Positions 24,023-33,680 of a DNA stretch of 46,188 nt are shown here, in pieces (position 1 is the first letter of the stretch; each line of letters starts with the position of its first letter). The stretch is taken from NCBI GenBank assembly GCA_038531315.1, contig JBCBBT010000025.1:1-46188 (forward strand), in the 5' to 3' direction. This DNA is from JAJFFW01 sp038531315. Lineage in GTDB: Bacteria > Pseudomonadota > Alphaproteobacteria > Caulobacterales > Parvularculaceae. The position numbers and the translations under genes are program-made. The notes below the pieces were generated by a model. That model did not search any database, was not told where the DNA came from, and was given only the letters and a program-made list of their open reading frames with translations.

Positions 24023-27000
24023 TCACTGCGCCGCCGTTTTTTGCGTTGCTGCTTCGCGCTTCAGGATTTCCTTGGGCACAACCTCCCAGAACGCGCGCCG
24101 CCAGCGCGGCCAGTCGGCGAGGATTTCCTTGGCGCGCAAAGACCCGGTCGCCTTCACATGGGCGCGGATCAGCGTCAGACATTCGCTCTCGCGGCCGTCC
24201 GCATCATCGTCAAACCGTCTCCAGACGACGCTTTGCGGATTGACGCAGATTTCAAAGCGCTCCTCTTCATCGAGAACATAGGCGCGCCCGCCTGTCATGC
24301 CGGCGGCGAAATTGTCGCCGACCGAGCCCAGAATGACGATCGCGCCGCCGGTCATGTATTCGCACCCGTTCGCCGCACAGCCTTCGATTACGCCGCGGGC
24401 GCCGGAATTGCGGACCGCAAAGCGCCCGCCCGCGCGGCCGGCCGCGTAGAGCGCGCCAGACGTGGCCCCAAAAAGGCAGGTGTTGCCGATGATCGCATCA
24501 TTCGCCGCGGCGCTCATCGAGGCCCGCTCGGGATGAACAATAATGGTCGCGCCGGAAAGACCCTTGCCGACATAATCGTTGGCGTCGCCTTCAAGATCGA
24601 GTAACAGGCCATGGGCGGCGAACGCGCCGAGCGACTGGCCCGCCGACCCCGACAAACGAACTGTCAGATAACCTTCGGGCAATCCGTCGGCGCCAAACCG
24701 GCGCACGATCGCAGACGACGTCCGCGCGCCGATCGCCCGGTCCGTATTGCGCACCGTGTAGGTAAGTTGCATTTTTTCGCGCCGCTCAAAGACCGGCGCC
24801 GCATCGCTCAGAATTTCGTGATCAATCGTCCTCGCCGGCTCCGAGCGACCGGTGCGCGTCGAGCGCCGCGGACGCCCGCCGCCGTCGACGCGGATCAGCA
24901 CCGGATTAAGATCGAGATCGTCCAGTTCCGGCGCGCCGCGATGCACCTGGTCGAGCAGGTCGGATCGGCCAATTACATCGTCGAGCGTTCTCGCGCCGAG
25001 CGACGCGAGTATTTCGCGCGTTTCCTCGGCGATAAACGACATCAGATTGACGATGTGTTCCGGCGCGCCGGCGAATCTCTCCCTCAGCGCCGGATCTTGC
25101 GTGCAGACGCCAACCGGGCAGGTGTTTGAGTGGCACTGACGAACCATCAAACAGCCCAGCGCAACAAGCGATATCGTGCCGATCCCGAATTCCTCCGCCC
25201 CCAGCATCGCCGCCATGACAACGTCGCGGCCGGTTCGGATGCCGCCGTCAGTGCGCAGCGTCACCGCTTCGCGAAGATTATTCAGGGTCAGGACCTGATG
25301 GGCTTCAGCAAGCCCCAGCTCCCATGGCGAGCCCGCAAATTTGATCGACGTCAATGGCGATGCGCCCGTGCCGCCGACATTGCCGGAGATCAAAATGACA
25401 TCGGCTTTCGCCTTGGCGACGCCCGCCGCGATTGTGCCGACGCCAGCTGTTGAAACGAGCTTCACGCAGACGCGGGCGTCAGGATTAATATTTTTCAGAT
25501 CATAAATCAGCTGCGCCAGATCCTCGATGGAATAGATATCGTGGTGCGGCGGCGGCGATATGAGCGTCACGCCGGGCGTTGAATGGCGCATTTTTGCGAT
25601 AAACTCGGTGACTTTAAAGCCCGGCAGCTGGCCGCCTTCGCCCGGTTTTGCCCCTTGAGCGACTTTGATTTCAATCTCGCGGCACTGATTGAGATATTCG
25701 GCGGTGACGCCAAACCGGCCCGACGCAATTTGTTTGACGGCTGAGTTTTTATTGTCGCCATTGGCTTTTGGCGTATAGCGGGCGGGGTCTTCGCCGCCCT
25801 CGCCGGACACCGACTTTGCGCCGATCCGGTTCATGGCGATATTCAGTGCGCCGTGGGCTTCCTGTGATAACGCGCCGAGCGACATGCCGGGCGTTACAAA
25901 CCGTTGCCGGACCGCGTTGACCGATTCCACCTCTTCCACCGTACAGGGAGCGCCGCACGCGCGCATCGACAACAATTCGCGCAGCTGGATGGGTTTTTGC
26001 GCCGCCAGCGATTGCGAATATCGTTTGTAGGCGGCGTAGTCATTATCGCGCACTGCTTGCTGCAAATTCGCGATCAACCCCGCTTCCAGCGCATGACGCT
26101 CCTCACTTGCGCGATGGCGGTAAAAACCGCCGATGGAAAGGACCGGCTCGGCGGCGCCGAAGGCGAGCGCGTGCAACTCCATGGTCTCTTTTTCAAGACC
26201 GGCAAGCCCAATGCCCGAGATCCGCGACGCCGCGGCCGGGAAAAATTCATCGACAAGCGCGCGCGACAGGCCAAGCGCTTCGAAATTACACCCGCCGCGA
26301 TAGGACGAGATCACCGATATGCCGGCTTTGGAAATGATCTTCATCAGGCCGGCTTCAATCGCAGATTTATAATTGTAGATGCAGGCGCCGAGCGGCTTGT
26401 CGCCGAAGACGCCGCGCTCGTGAGCGATAGCGATGGACTCACAGGCGAGATAAGGATTAACCGCCGTCGCCCCGACGCCGATCAGAACCGCCATATAGTG
26501 CGCATCTAGACATTCGGCTGAACGCACAGAGATCGAGCAGAAAGACCGCAAACCGGCATTCAGAAGATGCTGGTGAACACCGCCGGCAGCCAGGATCATC
26601 GGCGCCGCGACGCGCCCTTCCGACTGCGCCTCATCGGTCAGGATGATATGCTGTGCGCCGTTCTCGACCGCCTCGCCGGCGGCTGTGCGGATGCGCTCAA
26701 GACAATCACGCAGCATCGCGCCCGCCGACGCCTGCGGGTCCTCACTGTCCACATCATAGGTGCAGTCGATAACGGTTGCGCCTTTTCCGACATAGGTCAA
26801 AAAGCGCTCATACATGCCATTTGACAGGAATGGGCTTTCAAGAACGAAAACATCCGTCTGCGTCTCATCTGAGGCAAGAATATTCCCAAGATTTTTAAAC
26901 CGCGTCTTCAGGCTCATGACGCGCGCCTCGCGGAGCGGGTCAATCGGCGGGTTTGTCACCTGGCTGAATTTCTGTCTGAAATAGTGCGACAAGGGGCGAT

Positions 27001-28561
27001 ATTTTTCTGAAAGCACCGCAAGCGGCGCATCATCGCCCATCGATCCGACGGCCTCTTTGCCGGTTTCGGCCATCGGCCGCAACACCATGTCGAGGTCTTC
27101 CATCGTGTAGCCGGCCGCCGTTTGCCGTCGCCGCGCGCCGGCGCCGTCAAACAGACGCGGCTCATCGCCGGGGCCGATTTCCGGTTCCAGCTCCACAATG
27201 TTTCCGAGCCACTTTTGATAAGGATGGCGACTGGACAGCCGGTCGAGGATTTCACTCGCGGTGTAGAGTTTCAGATGATCGAAATCGAAGGCGATCATAT
27301 CGCCCGCTTCAAGCGCGCCGCGTTTGACGACGACCTTGCCCGTCAACGGACACATGCCGGTCTCGGAGCCGATTGCAATCAGGCCGTCTTCGGTCACCGC
27401 ATAACGCATGGGACGCAGGCCGTTTCGGTCAAGACCGGCAAGCGCCCAGCGGCCGTCAAACGCCGCAATCGCCGCGGGCCCGTCCCACGGCTCCATCACC
27501 GCATTACAGTATTCGTAAAGTGCGCGATGGGCGGCCGGCATCAGATCGGCGCGCTTCGACCAGGCTTCCGGCATCAACAGACACTTGGCCATCGGCGCGG
27601 AGCGGCCGGCGCGCACGAGAAGCTCAAAAACCTGATCCATCGCCGCGCTATCGGAGGCGCCCTCTTGAATGACCGGTTTGATATCGCCGCCATGGTCGCC
27701 GAAAATTTCCGCAGTCATGGAAATCTCGTGCGCCTTCATCCAATTGGCGTTGCCCTTGATCGTGTTAATCTCGCCATTGTGGGCGAGCATGCGGAAGGGC
27801 TGGGCGAGGCGCCATTCGGGGAAAGTGTTGGTCGAATAGCGCTGGTGGAAGATTGCAACGCGCGACACAAAATCCGGGTGCGTCAGATCCGGAAAAAACC
27901 GGTCGATATCGCCCGCGAGGAACATGCCCTTATAAATGATGTCGTTGCTCGACAGCGAACAGACGTAAAAGCTCGGGATCATCGCCGCCTGCGCGCGCTT
28001 TTCGATCCGCCGGCGCACGATGTAAAGCGTCCTTTCGAGCGCTTCGCGATCGCGCCCGACAGGATCGTGGAACAAGACCTGCTCTATTTCCGGCCGCGTC
28101 GCATTCGCCTTTTCGCCGAGAACCGAAGCCTCGACCGGCGTTTGTCGCCAGCCGTAAAGGACGAAGCCTGCGCGAATAATCTCACTTTCAACAATCGAAC
28201 GCGCCCTGTCCTGCGCCGAGAAGTCCGTACGCGGTAAAAATATCTGGCCGACGCAAACATCGCGGTCGTCCGCCTCATGGCCGGTCCGGTTGACAAAAGT
28301 CTTGAAGAGCTTTTGCGGCAGGTTGAGCCGCAGGCCGGCCCCGTCGCCCGTCTTGCCGTCAGCATCGACGGCGCCGCGGTGCCAGACCGCTTTCAGCGAC
28401 TGGATCGCCAGTTCGACGACTTCGCGCCTTGCAACGCCGTCAGCCGCAAGAATAAGACCGACGCCGCAGGCATCATGCTCGTCAGCCGGATCGTAAAGTC
28501 CTTGCGCGTGGGCGCGGCGGCGGGCTTCATACTGGTCTTTCATCGACGCCATCGGTTTCAT
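24023..28561 (-). CDS. gltB: Glutamate synthase (NADPH-type) large subunit
   Basis: A 1512-residue GltB that makes glutamate from 2-oxoglutarate and glutamine with GltD. A short propeptide ends before Cys32 (DEHDACGVGLI), the glutaminase nucleophile exposed by processing. The class-II amidotransferase domain covers about 32-430. Central and FMN-binding domains follow (SGEGGEDPARY, ISPPPHHDIYSIEDLAQLI, GNVGGTGASPLTSIK). The 3Fe-4S ligands are in CLMVRQCHSNTCPVGVC, and the GXGXG beta-helix domain closes the protein (GDANDYVGKGLSGATI). ATG 28561 overlaps the glyoxalase stop (ATGA), suggesting coupling; in-frame ATGs at 28552 and 28543 are alternatives. Length is typical of the family. Confidence 0.97.
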   Translation of the reverse strand: MKPMASMKDQYEARRRAHAQGLYDPADEHDACGVGLILAADGVARREVVELAIQSLKAVWHRGAVDADGKTGDGAGLRLNLPQKLFKTFVNRTGHEADDRDVCVGQIFLPRTDFSAQDRARSIVESEIIRAGFVLYGWRQTPVEASVLGEKANATRPEIEQVLFHDPVGRDREALERTLYIVRRRIEKRAQAAMIPSFYVCSLSSNDIIYKGMFLAGDIDRFFPDLTHPDFVSRVAIFHQRYSTNTFPEWRLAQPFRMLAHNGEINTIKGNANWMKAHEISMTAEIFGDHGGDIKPVIQEGASDSAAMDQVFELLVRAGRSAPMAKCLLMPEAWSKRADLMPAAHRALYEYCNAVMEPWDGPAAIAAFDGRWALAGLDRNGLRPMRYAVTEDGLIAIGSETGMCPLTGKVVVKRGALEAGDMIAFDFDHLKLYTASEILDRLSSRHPYQKWLGNIVELEPEIGPGDEPRLFDGAGARRRQTAAGYTMEDLDMVLRPMAETGKEAVGSMGDDAPLAVLSEKYRPLSHYFRQKFSQVTNPPIDPLREARVMSLKTRFKNLGNILASDETQTDVFVLESPFLSNGMYERFLTYVGKGATVIDCTYDVDSEDPQASAGAMLRDCLERIRTAAGEAVENGAQHIILTDEAQSEGRVAAPMILAAGGVHQHLLNAGLRSFCSISVRSAECLDAHYMAVLIGVGATAVNPYLACESIAIAHERGVFGDKPLGACIYNYKSAIEAGLMKIISKAGISVISSYRGGCNFEALGLSRALVDEFFPAAASRISGIGLAGLEKETMELHALAFGAAEPVLSIGGFYRHRASEERHALEAGLIANLQQAVRDNDYAAYKRYSQSLAAQKPIQLRELLSMRACGAPCTVEEVESVNAVRQRFVTPGMSLGALSQEAHGALNIAMNRIGAKSVSGEGGEDPARYTPKANGDNKNSAVKQIASGRFGVTAEYLNQCREIEIKVAQGAKPGEGGQLPGFKVTEFIAKMRHSTPGVTLISPPPHHDIYSIEDLAQLIYDLKNINPDARVCVKLVSTAGVGTIAAGVAKAKADVILISGNVGGTGASPLTSIKFAGSPWELGLAEAHQVLTLNNLREAVTLRTDGGIRTGRDVVMAAMLGAEEFGIGTISLVALGCLMVRQCHSNTCPVGVCTQDPALRERFAGAPEHIVNLMSFIAEETREILASLGARTLDDVIGRSDLLDQVHRGAPELDDLDLNPVLIRVDGGGRPRRSTRTGRSEPARTIDHEILSDAAPVFERREKMQLTYTVRNTDRAIGARTSSAIVRRFGADGLPEGYLTVRLSGSAGQSLGAFAAHGLLLDLEGDANDYVGKGLSGATIIVHPERASMSAAANDAIIGNTCLFGATSGALYAAGRAGGRFAVRNSGARGVIEGCAANGCEYMTGGAIVILGSVGDNFAAGMTGGRAYVLDEEERFEICVNPQSVVWRRFDDDADGRESECLTLIRAHVKATGSLRAKEILADWPRWRRAFWEVVPKEILKREAATQKTAAQ

Positions 28562-28953
28562 CCGTCAGTTTCGGGCTGGGGAGCGACCCGCCACGGCGGA
28601 AACCGCCTGTCCGGGCCCGCATGGTAAAGGCAGATGCGGTGACCGTCCGGGTCCCGCAGCCAAGCCTCGCGCCACCGCCAGTCTTTATCTTCAGGGGCGC
28701 TTTCAAACACGACGCCCTCGCTTTCGAGCCGGGCAACCTCCGCATCGAGATGATCGATCTCAAAATAGAGCGCGGCGCCGCTCGGCTCGACGCGATCATT
28801 GTGGTGCAACGAAAGCGTTGCGGCGCCGGAAGGACACTCGAAACGAGCGTATCGCGGCGCGCTCCAGACGATCCGTTTCAGCCCCAGCGTTTCGTAAAAC
28901 GCAGCAGCACGATCAAGATCGCTTGTGTCGAGTGTCACCTGATTAAGGTCCAT
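28558..28953 (-). CDS. Glyoxalase/bleomycin-resistance (VOC) superfamily protein
   Basis: A 131-residue single VOC-fold protein: LNQVTLDTSDLDRAAAFYETLGL at the start, ALYFEIDHLDAEVARLESEGV in the middle, and WREAWLRDPDGHRICLYHAG, the typical metal-site end, near 98-117. Candidate metal ligands include the Glu in LYFEIDH and the Glu in ICLYHAG-type position is replaced here, so catalytic status is uncertain. The gene sits between gltD (13 bases upstream) and gltB (4-base overlap), so it is co-transcribed with glutamate synthase. That placement is unusual: gltB and gltD are normally adjacent. ATG 28953 begins the domain; a longer upstream frame is an Arg-rich antisense-type extension overlapping gltD. 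Confidence 0.85.
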   Translation of the reverse strand: MDLNQVTLDTSDLDRAAAFYETLGLKRIVWSAPRYARFECPSGAATLSLHHNDRVEPSGAALYFEIDHLDAEVARLESEGVVFESAPEDKDWRWREAWLRDPDGHRICLYHAGPDRRFPPWRVAPQPETDG

Positions 28954-28966
28954 CGTTGCCGCCGAC

Positions 28967-30409
28967 CTATTCCGCCGCCGCAAGAGGACGGCCCGCCGAT
29001 TGCGCCGCGTTGCTGGTGAGACGCGCGGCGATGGCCTGCGCGGCGACGCGTCCGTCCCTGATCGCCCATACGACCAGAGATGCGCCGCGCACGATGTCGC
29101 CGGCCGCGTAGACGCCGTCCATGCTGGTCTCCAGCGTTGCGGGATCGACCCGCAACGTGCCGCGCGCCGTCGCACGCAATTCGGCCGCGCCAAAAACCGA
29201 TTGCGCATCCTCCGGCTCAAAGCCAAGCGCCTTGATCACAAGGTCACCGCCCAGCGTTTCGTCGGCGCCTTCAATAAGTTCCGGCGCCTGCCGGCCTGAT
29301 TGATCGGGCGCGCCGAGACGCATTTTTGAGACGATAACATTTTCGCCGTTGACGGCTTTCGGCGCGGAGAGCCAGTTGAAAACAACGCCCTCTTCTTCCG
29401 CGTGCCCCACTTCGCGTTGCGAGCCGGGCATGTTCGCCCTGTCGCGGCGATAAAGACAGGTGACGCTCGCCGCGCCCTGGCGCACGGCGGTGCGCACGCA
29501 ATCCATAGCCGTATCGCCGCCGCCGACGACAACGATTTTTTTGCCCGCAGCGTTGAGCGCGCCGCTGTCAAACGCGGCGACACGATCGCCGAGACCTTTC
29601 CGGTTTGAAGCGGTAAGAAAGTCGAGCGCTTCGACGACATGGGCCTCACCCGCGCCGGGACAGGCGAGCGCGCGCGCTTTGTAGACGCCGATCGCCAACA
29701 AAACTGCATCATGGCGCCGGCGCAATGCGACAAGGCTTTCATCGACGCCAAGGGTAAAGCCCTGACGAAAAACGACGCCCGCATCTTTCAGGAGCTGCAC
29801 GCGCCGCGCGACGATATCCTTGTCGAGCTTGAAGTTTGGAATGCCGTAAATAAGAAGACCGCCAGCGCGATCGTATTTGTCATAGACGGTGACCTGGAAG
29901 CCGTGTTTACGCAAGGCCTCCGCAGCCGCGAGGCCCGCCGGGCCTGCGCCAACGACAGCAACGGTTTGCGAACGCTCGCGCGCCGGCGAGACCGGCGTCA
30001 CCCAGCCGTTTTCCCAAGCTGTGTCCGTGATATAACTTTCAACGGCGCCAATGGTGACCGTTCCGTGTCCTGATTGTTCAATGACGCATGAGCCTTCACA
30101 TAATCTGTCCTGGGGGCAAATGCGCCCGCAGATTTCAGGCATGGAATTGGTGGCGGACGAGACGGCGTAGGCCTCTTGCGTGCGCCCCTCTGCGACGAGG
30201 CGCAACCAGTCGGGAATATTATTGCCGAGCGGACAATGGTTTTGACAGAACGGCACGCCGCATTGCGAACAACGCGCGGCCTGATCGGCGGCCGCTTGCT
30301 CGGAGTATCGCGCGTAGATTTCGCCGAAATCCTGTCGCCGCAATTGCGCGGCGCGCTTTTCTGGCGTTTGGCGATCGCGCGAGACAAATTTTAGCATTGG
30401 CTCGGTCAT
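28967..30409 (-). CDS. gltD: Glutamate synthase small subunit
   Basis: A 480-residue FAD/NADPH-binding iron-sulfur subunit that feeds electrons to GltB. The N-terminal cluster ligands are Cys47, 50, 55 and 59 (CSQCGVPFCQNHCP), and a second set lies in CGRICPQDRLCEGSC. The FAD-binding GXGXXG is GAGPAGLAAAEAL, preceded by TVAVVG. The NADPH-binding site is VVVGGGDTAMDCVRTA. The C-terminal GVYAAGDIVRGASLVVWAIRDGR is conserved in the family. ATG 30409 is chosen; ATG 30397 is an alternative, and a longer upstream extension lacks family similarity. First gene of the gltD-VOC-gltB unit. Confidence 0.95.
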   Translation of the reverse strand: MTEPMLKFVSRDRQTPEKRAAQLRRQDFGEIYARYSEQAAADQAARCSQCGVPFCQNHCPLGNNIPDWLRLVAEGRTQEAYAVSSATNSMPEICGRICPQDRLCEGSCVIEQSGHGTVTIGAVESYITDTAWENGWVTPVSPARERSQTVAVVGAGPAGLAAAEALRKHGFQVTVYDKYDRAGGLLIYGIPNFKLDKDIVARRVQLLKDAGVVFRQGFTLGVDESLVALRRRHDAVLLAIGVYKARALACPGAGEAHVVEALDFLTASNRKGLGDRVAAFDSGALNAAGKKIVVVGGGDTAMDCVRTAVRQGAASVTCLYRRDRANMPGSQREVGHAEEEGVVFNWLSAPKAVNGENVIVSKMRLGAPDQSGRQAPELIEGADETLGGDLVIKALGFEPEDAQSVFGAAELRATARGTLRVDPATLETSMDGVYAAGDIVRGASLVVWAIRDGRVAAQAIAARLTSNAAQSAGRPLAAAE

Positions 30410-30480
30410 GGCGAAGCGAAATCCTAGCTGCGGGCCCCTCGTTCGGACGAGACGCGCGGGGCGCGGCGTCTGTCGCCAGA

Positions 30481-30497
30481 CAATACAACCGGTATTG
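30481..30497. promoter_or_regulatory. Inverted repeat upstream of gltD
   Basis: CAATAC-AACCG-GTATTG is a perfect 6-bp inverted repeat about 72 bases upstream of the gltD start. On the minus strand a TTGACG hexamer lies further upstream, near 30533-30538, with no good -10 partner. An operator role is possible but unproven. Confidence 0.25.
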
Positions 30498-30592
30498 AGG
30501 GGAAGCATTGACTTAGATGCCGCACAGACGTCCCGTCAACACGGAACGCCTCAAAGAGCGGCATAATACTTCAAATTCGATGAATTAGACCG

Positions 30593-30621
30593 CCAAAAAT
30601 CGCGCCATAACGCGATTTTGG
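30593..30621 (-). terminator. Candidate hairpin terminator of the amidohydrolase operon
   Basis: CCAAAAATCGCG (30593-30604), loop CCATAA and CGCGATTTTGG (30611-30621) form an 11-bp stem with one bulged base. It starts 20 bases after the stop of the second amidohydrolase gene in the direction of transcription. The T-run is within the stem rather than after it, so efficiency is uncertain. Confidence 0.45.
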
Positions 30622-30640
30622 AGCCATTTAGAGCAAACTG

Positions 30641-31957
30641 CTAATTCTCACCGCGATAGGCGTGGGGCAGGTCCCCGCGAGACAGATCCTTGTAGCGTTC
30701 GCGCAATCGCGTCTGGCGGGTCTGTAGAGAGGTGACCCTGCCGTCAATAATCACCGTTACGGGCCGGGCGGTGACTTCCAGCGGATCGCCGTCCCAAATC
30801 ACCAGATCGGCCCCCTTGCCGACGCCGAGCGCGCCATAACGATCATCGATCCCGAGCATACGCGCGGGATTGGCCGTCAACGCCGCTATGGCGGCCTCAT
30901 AAGGGAGACCATTGGCGACGGCGTTGCCGGCCATCTGCGTCAGTGCGCGAAGATTATGGGCGCCGAAGCCCGGGGGATTGTAAAACGCTATCGAAACGCC
31001 CGCTTCGTTGAGCCTGGCTGCGTTTTCCAGAGTCGCGCCAAGGCGTTCGAACTGGCCCGGAAGGTTGGCGAACGGATCAAGGATCACCGGAATGTTCGCG
31101 GCGGCAAGCGCACGCGCAACGCGCCATGCTTCCGCGCCGCCGACAACCACCATACGTATGGTTGGATAATCCGTCTTTAAGCGGATGACATTGCGCAAAT
31201 CATTAGCGCCATTGGCGCTGATGAAAAGCGGCTGTTCGCCGTTCAGCACCGGCAGAAGCGCTTCAAGATCGCTATAGGCGAACCGCTCATCGGCGGCGCG
31301 GCGATATTCGCGCGGGTTTTGGCCATAGCGGCGTGTCTCGTCGAGCGTATCGCGCAGCGTCAGCCAGGCGCCCATTCTGGTGTCGCCGGTGCGCGCTGCG
31401 CCGGAATAGCCCATGGCGACAATTTGCGCGGCTTGAGGTTTTACGAGACTGCCCGGAAGACCGCTGAGATTGATCACGGCGCCCTGGCCGCCAAAGAGGC
31501 TGTCGCCAGGGCTCGGTGCGGCGAGCGCACGGGTGACGCCGCCAGCGCGGTTTACGTCGATCAGCGTTGAGGACGGGTTGAAGGCGTCGCGCGCATCGAG
31601 CGCTGCGCCCAGCGAAAAGCCGCTGCGCGGTCCGGCGTCGTTGGATTCCCGATCGCCGCCAATCTCAACCAGCCCAATCGATGACATCGGCGCGATGATC
31701 CCCGGCGTCACGATGCGTCCCTGCGCATCGATCACGACGGCCCCGGTGGGCGCGGCGACATCGACGCCCATGGCGGAGATACTACCGTTGCGCACGACAA
31801 TCGTGCCGTTCTCTATTTTTGCCGGCGCGTCGCCGCCATTGGACGCGGTGTAGATTTCCGCGTTCGTGATCACAATCGTCTGCGCGAGCGCGGCGCCGGA
31901 TGTCAGGGCACTGATCATCATGGTCGCCGCTGCGGCCGCCTTGGTAAATGGCGTCAT
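30641..31957 (-). CDS. Exported amidohydrolase-fold protein lacking the metal-ligand motif
   Basis: A 438-residue protein with a signal peptide (MTPFTKAAAAATMMISALTSGAALAQ, about 1-26). An amidohydrolase composite-domain start follows (IVITNAEIYTASNG, VVIDAQGRIVTPGIIAP). Where catalytic members have PGxIDxHxH, this one reads PGIIAPMSSIGLVEIGG, with no His pair. Later metal-site His residues are also not apparent (LFISANGAND, IPVILDPFANLPG). The C-terminal GVGKGADLVIWDGDPLEVTARP is intact. It probably partners the catalytic paralog encoded just upstream. ATG 31957 has AGGA 9 bases upstream and starts the signal peptide. An alternative ATG 32047 overlaps the previous stop (ATGA) and would add 30 basic residues. 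Confidence 0.8.
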   Translation of the reverse strand: MTPFTKAAAAATMMISALTSGAALAQTIVITNAEIYTASNGGDAPAKIENGTIVVRNGSISAMGVDVAAPTGAVVIDAQGRIVTPGIIAPMSSIGLVEIGGDRESNDAGPRSGFSLGAALDARDAFNPSSTLIDVNRAGGVTRALAAPSPGDSLFGGQGAVINLSGLPGSLVKPQAAQIVAMGYSGAARTGDTRMGAWLTLRDTLDETRRYGQNPREYRRAADERFAYSDLEALLPVLNGEQPLFISANGANDLRNVIRLKTDYPTIRMVVVGGAEAWRVARALAAANIPVILDPFANLPGQFERLGATLENAARLNEAGVSIAFYNPPGFGAHNLRALTQMAGNAVANGLPYEAAIAALTANPARMLGIDDRYGALGVGKGADLVIWDGDPLEVTARPVTVIIDGRVTSLQTRQTRLRERYKDLSRGDLPHAYRGEN

Positions 31958-32043
31958 CGGCTTGCGTCCTTTTGAAGCTTTACGTGTTGGTTCGAGACTC
32001 TCGCGCGGGCGTTTCACGGTTTTCGCAATCATCTTGTTCGCAA

Positions 32044-33525
32044 TCATTGCCCCGCTCCGCCAGTAAAGTCGTTATCGAGTTGGCCCACTTCAAAATCCAT
32101 TCTGGGCGAGCGCGCATTGTTGGAGCGATCAAACATCAAAGCGCCGTCGATATAAACTTTCTCCGCCTGGGCGTAGACCGAAAAGGGATTACCGCTCCAG
32201 ATGACGACATCGCCCATTTTGCCGGCCTCAAGGGAGCCGGTCATCTCGCTGATGCCCATTGCTTTGGCGGCGTTTGAGGTGATCCATGCGATGGCTTCTT
32301 TTTCCTCGATCTCGACGCCGGCGCGCTGGCCGTCGGCCATCGCCTTGGCGGCTTCCTGATTGAGACGCTGAATGCCGGTGGCGCTGTCAGAGTGGATGAT
32401 CGCACAGCCGCCCGGTTGCTTGTGAATAAAAGCGGCGTTTTCACGAATTGTGTCATAGGCTTCGAGCTTAAAGCCCCACCAATCCGCCCAGACCGCCGCG
32501 CAGACGCCTTTTTCGGCCAGAATATCGGCGACCTTGTAGGCCTCGATACCGTGGTGGAAGGTCGATAGTTTGTACCCGAACTCTTCGGCCATATCGAGCA
32601 CCTGCACCATTTCGTCGCCGCGGTAACAATGCATGTTGACGAGGATGTCCCCGCTTAAAACGCCAGCAAGCGTTTCGAGTTTCAAATCGCGTTTCGGCGG
32701 CTCTGCTTTCTTTGCGTCATCGCCGCCCTTTTCGATCTTCTCGTAGTATTTTTCCCACTTCTTCTTGTAGTCGGCTGCGTTGATCCACGCGGTCCTGTAT
32801 CCGGAGAAATTCGCCATACGCGTGCCGGGTCCGCCGCGGTCGCCGTAGACGCGCTTCGGATTTTCACCGCACGCCATTTTGATGCCGTAGGGCGCGCCGG
32901 GAAATTTCATGCCCTGAACCGTCCGTGAAGGAACATTCTTCAAGACAACTGTACGCCCGCCGAACAGATTGGCCGAACCCGGCAAGATCATCAGCGAGGT
33001 AACGCCGCCGGCCAGCGCACGGGTGAAGCCGGGGTCTTGCGGCCATACGGAATGCTCCGCCCAGACCTGCGCTGTATTCGGGCTTGTCGCTTCGTTGCCG
33101 TCCGATGTCGACTCCATACCAGGCGACGGATAGACGCCGAGATGGGAGTGAATATCGATTACGCCGGGCGTCACCCACTTGCCCGCTGCATCGATGGTCG
33201 TTGCGCCTTCGGGGGCCTCAAGATCCGGGCCGACGGCTGAAATCTTGCCGTCGACAATCAGGACCGAACCGTTGTCGATTTTCTCGCCCGTTCCGGTCAG
33301 CACCGTGGCGCCGGTGATCAGCGTCGGCGCGCCGGGATAGGCCTGATAGGTGGATGGAAAGGGATCAACCGGCGGGCGCACGGCCTCCACCGGGGCGCCG
33401 TCGTCGTCGCCGGACGCCTCTTCTTTTTTACCGCCTGCGCACCCGGCGGCAATCGCGAGCGCCGCGATGGTCGCCAACGGGCGCGCCAAAGAACGAGTTA
33501 GAGAACGTCTTCGAAAATTCTTCAC
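32044..33525 (-). CDS. Amidohydrolase-family lipoprotein (imidazolonepropionase-like)
   Basis: A 493-residue exported metal-dependent hydrolase. The N-terminus is a lipoprotein signal with Cys29 (LATIAALAIAAGC), then a charged Gly/Asp/Glu linker. The catalytic domain has the metal motif GVIDIHSHLGV, further His in NMHCYRGDEM and TFHHGIEAYK, and the HSD motif in CAIIHSDSATGIQ. The closing composite-domain segment is GSLEAGKMGDVVIWSGNPF. A Lys/Glu/Asp-rich insertion (KKWEKYYEKIEKGGDDAKKAE) lies mid-protein. The substrate is unknown; dipeptidase or lactamase-type activity is possible. The GTG at 33525 is preferred because GGGGTGA lies just upstream; GTG 33534 in the same frame is an alternative. 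Coupled to the non-catalytic-looking paralog. Divergent from phoD. Confidence 0.85.
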   Translation of the reverse strand: MKNFRRRSLTRSLARPLATIAALAIAAGCAGGKKEEASGDDDGAPVEAVRPPVDPFPSTYQAYPGAPTLITGATVLTGTGEKIDNGSVLIVDGKISAVGPDLEAPEGATTIDAAGKWVTPGVIDIHSHLGVYPSPGMESTSDGNEATSPNTAQVWAEHSVWPQDPGFTRALAGGVTSLMILPGSANLFGGRTVVLKNVPSRTVQGMKFPGAPYGIKMACGENPKRVYGDRGGPGTRMANFSGYRTAWINAADYKKKWEKYYEKIEKGGDDAKKAEPPKRDLKLETLAGVLSGDILVNMHCYRGDEMVQVLDMAEEFGYKLSTFHHGIEAYKVADILAEKGVCAAVWADWWGFKLEAYDTIRENAAFIHKQPGGCAIIHSDSATGIQRLNQEAAKAMADGQRAGVEIEEKEAIAWITSNAAKAMGISEMTGSLEAGKMGDVVIWSGNPFSVYAQAEKVYIDGALMFDRSNNARSPRMDFEVGQLDNDFTGGAGQ

Positions 33526-33680
33526 AAAAATCACCCCAGTCGTTAGTGACGCCCCGGCCAGGGCGCGCCTCGGCGATAGCCTAACGCATTTACAGACAGG
33601 AAAAAGCCCTTCACTTTATTTCTCTGTTGGGGCCATCTTCAGCCTGCACAAACGAAAACGCGCCCGGGAGGAATTCTGAC

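Noticed and set aside
23270..24604. Plus-strand open frame spanning nadE and the end of gltB
   Set aside because: It is antisense to two conserved genes and has shadow-type Arg/Ala composition.
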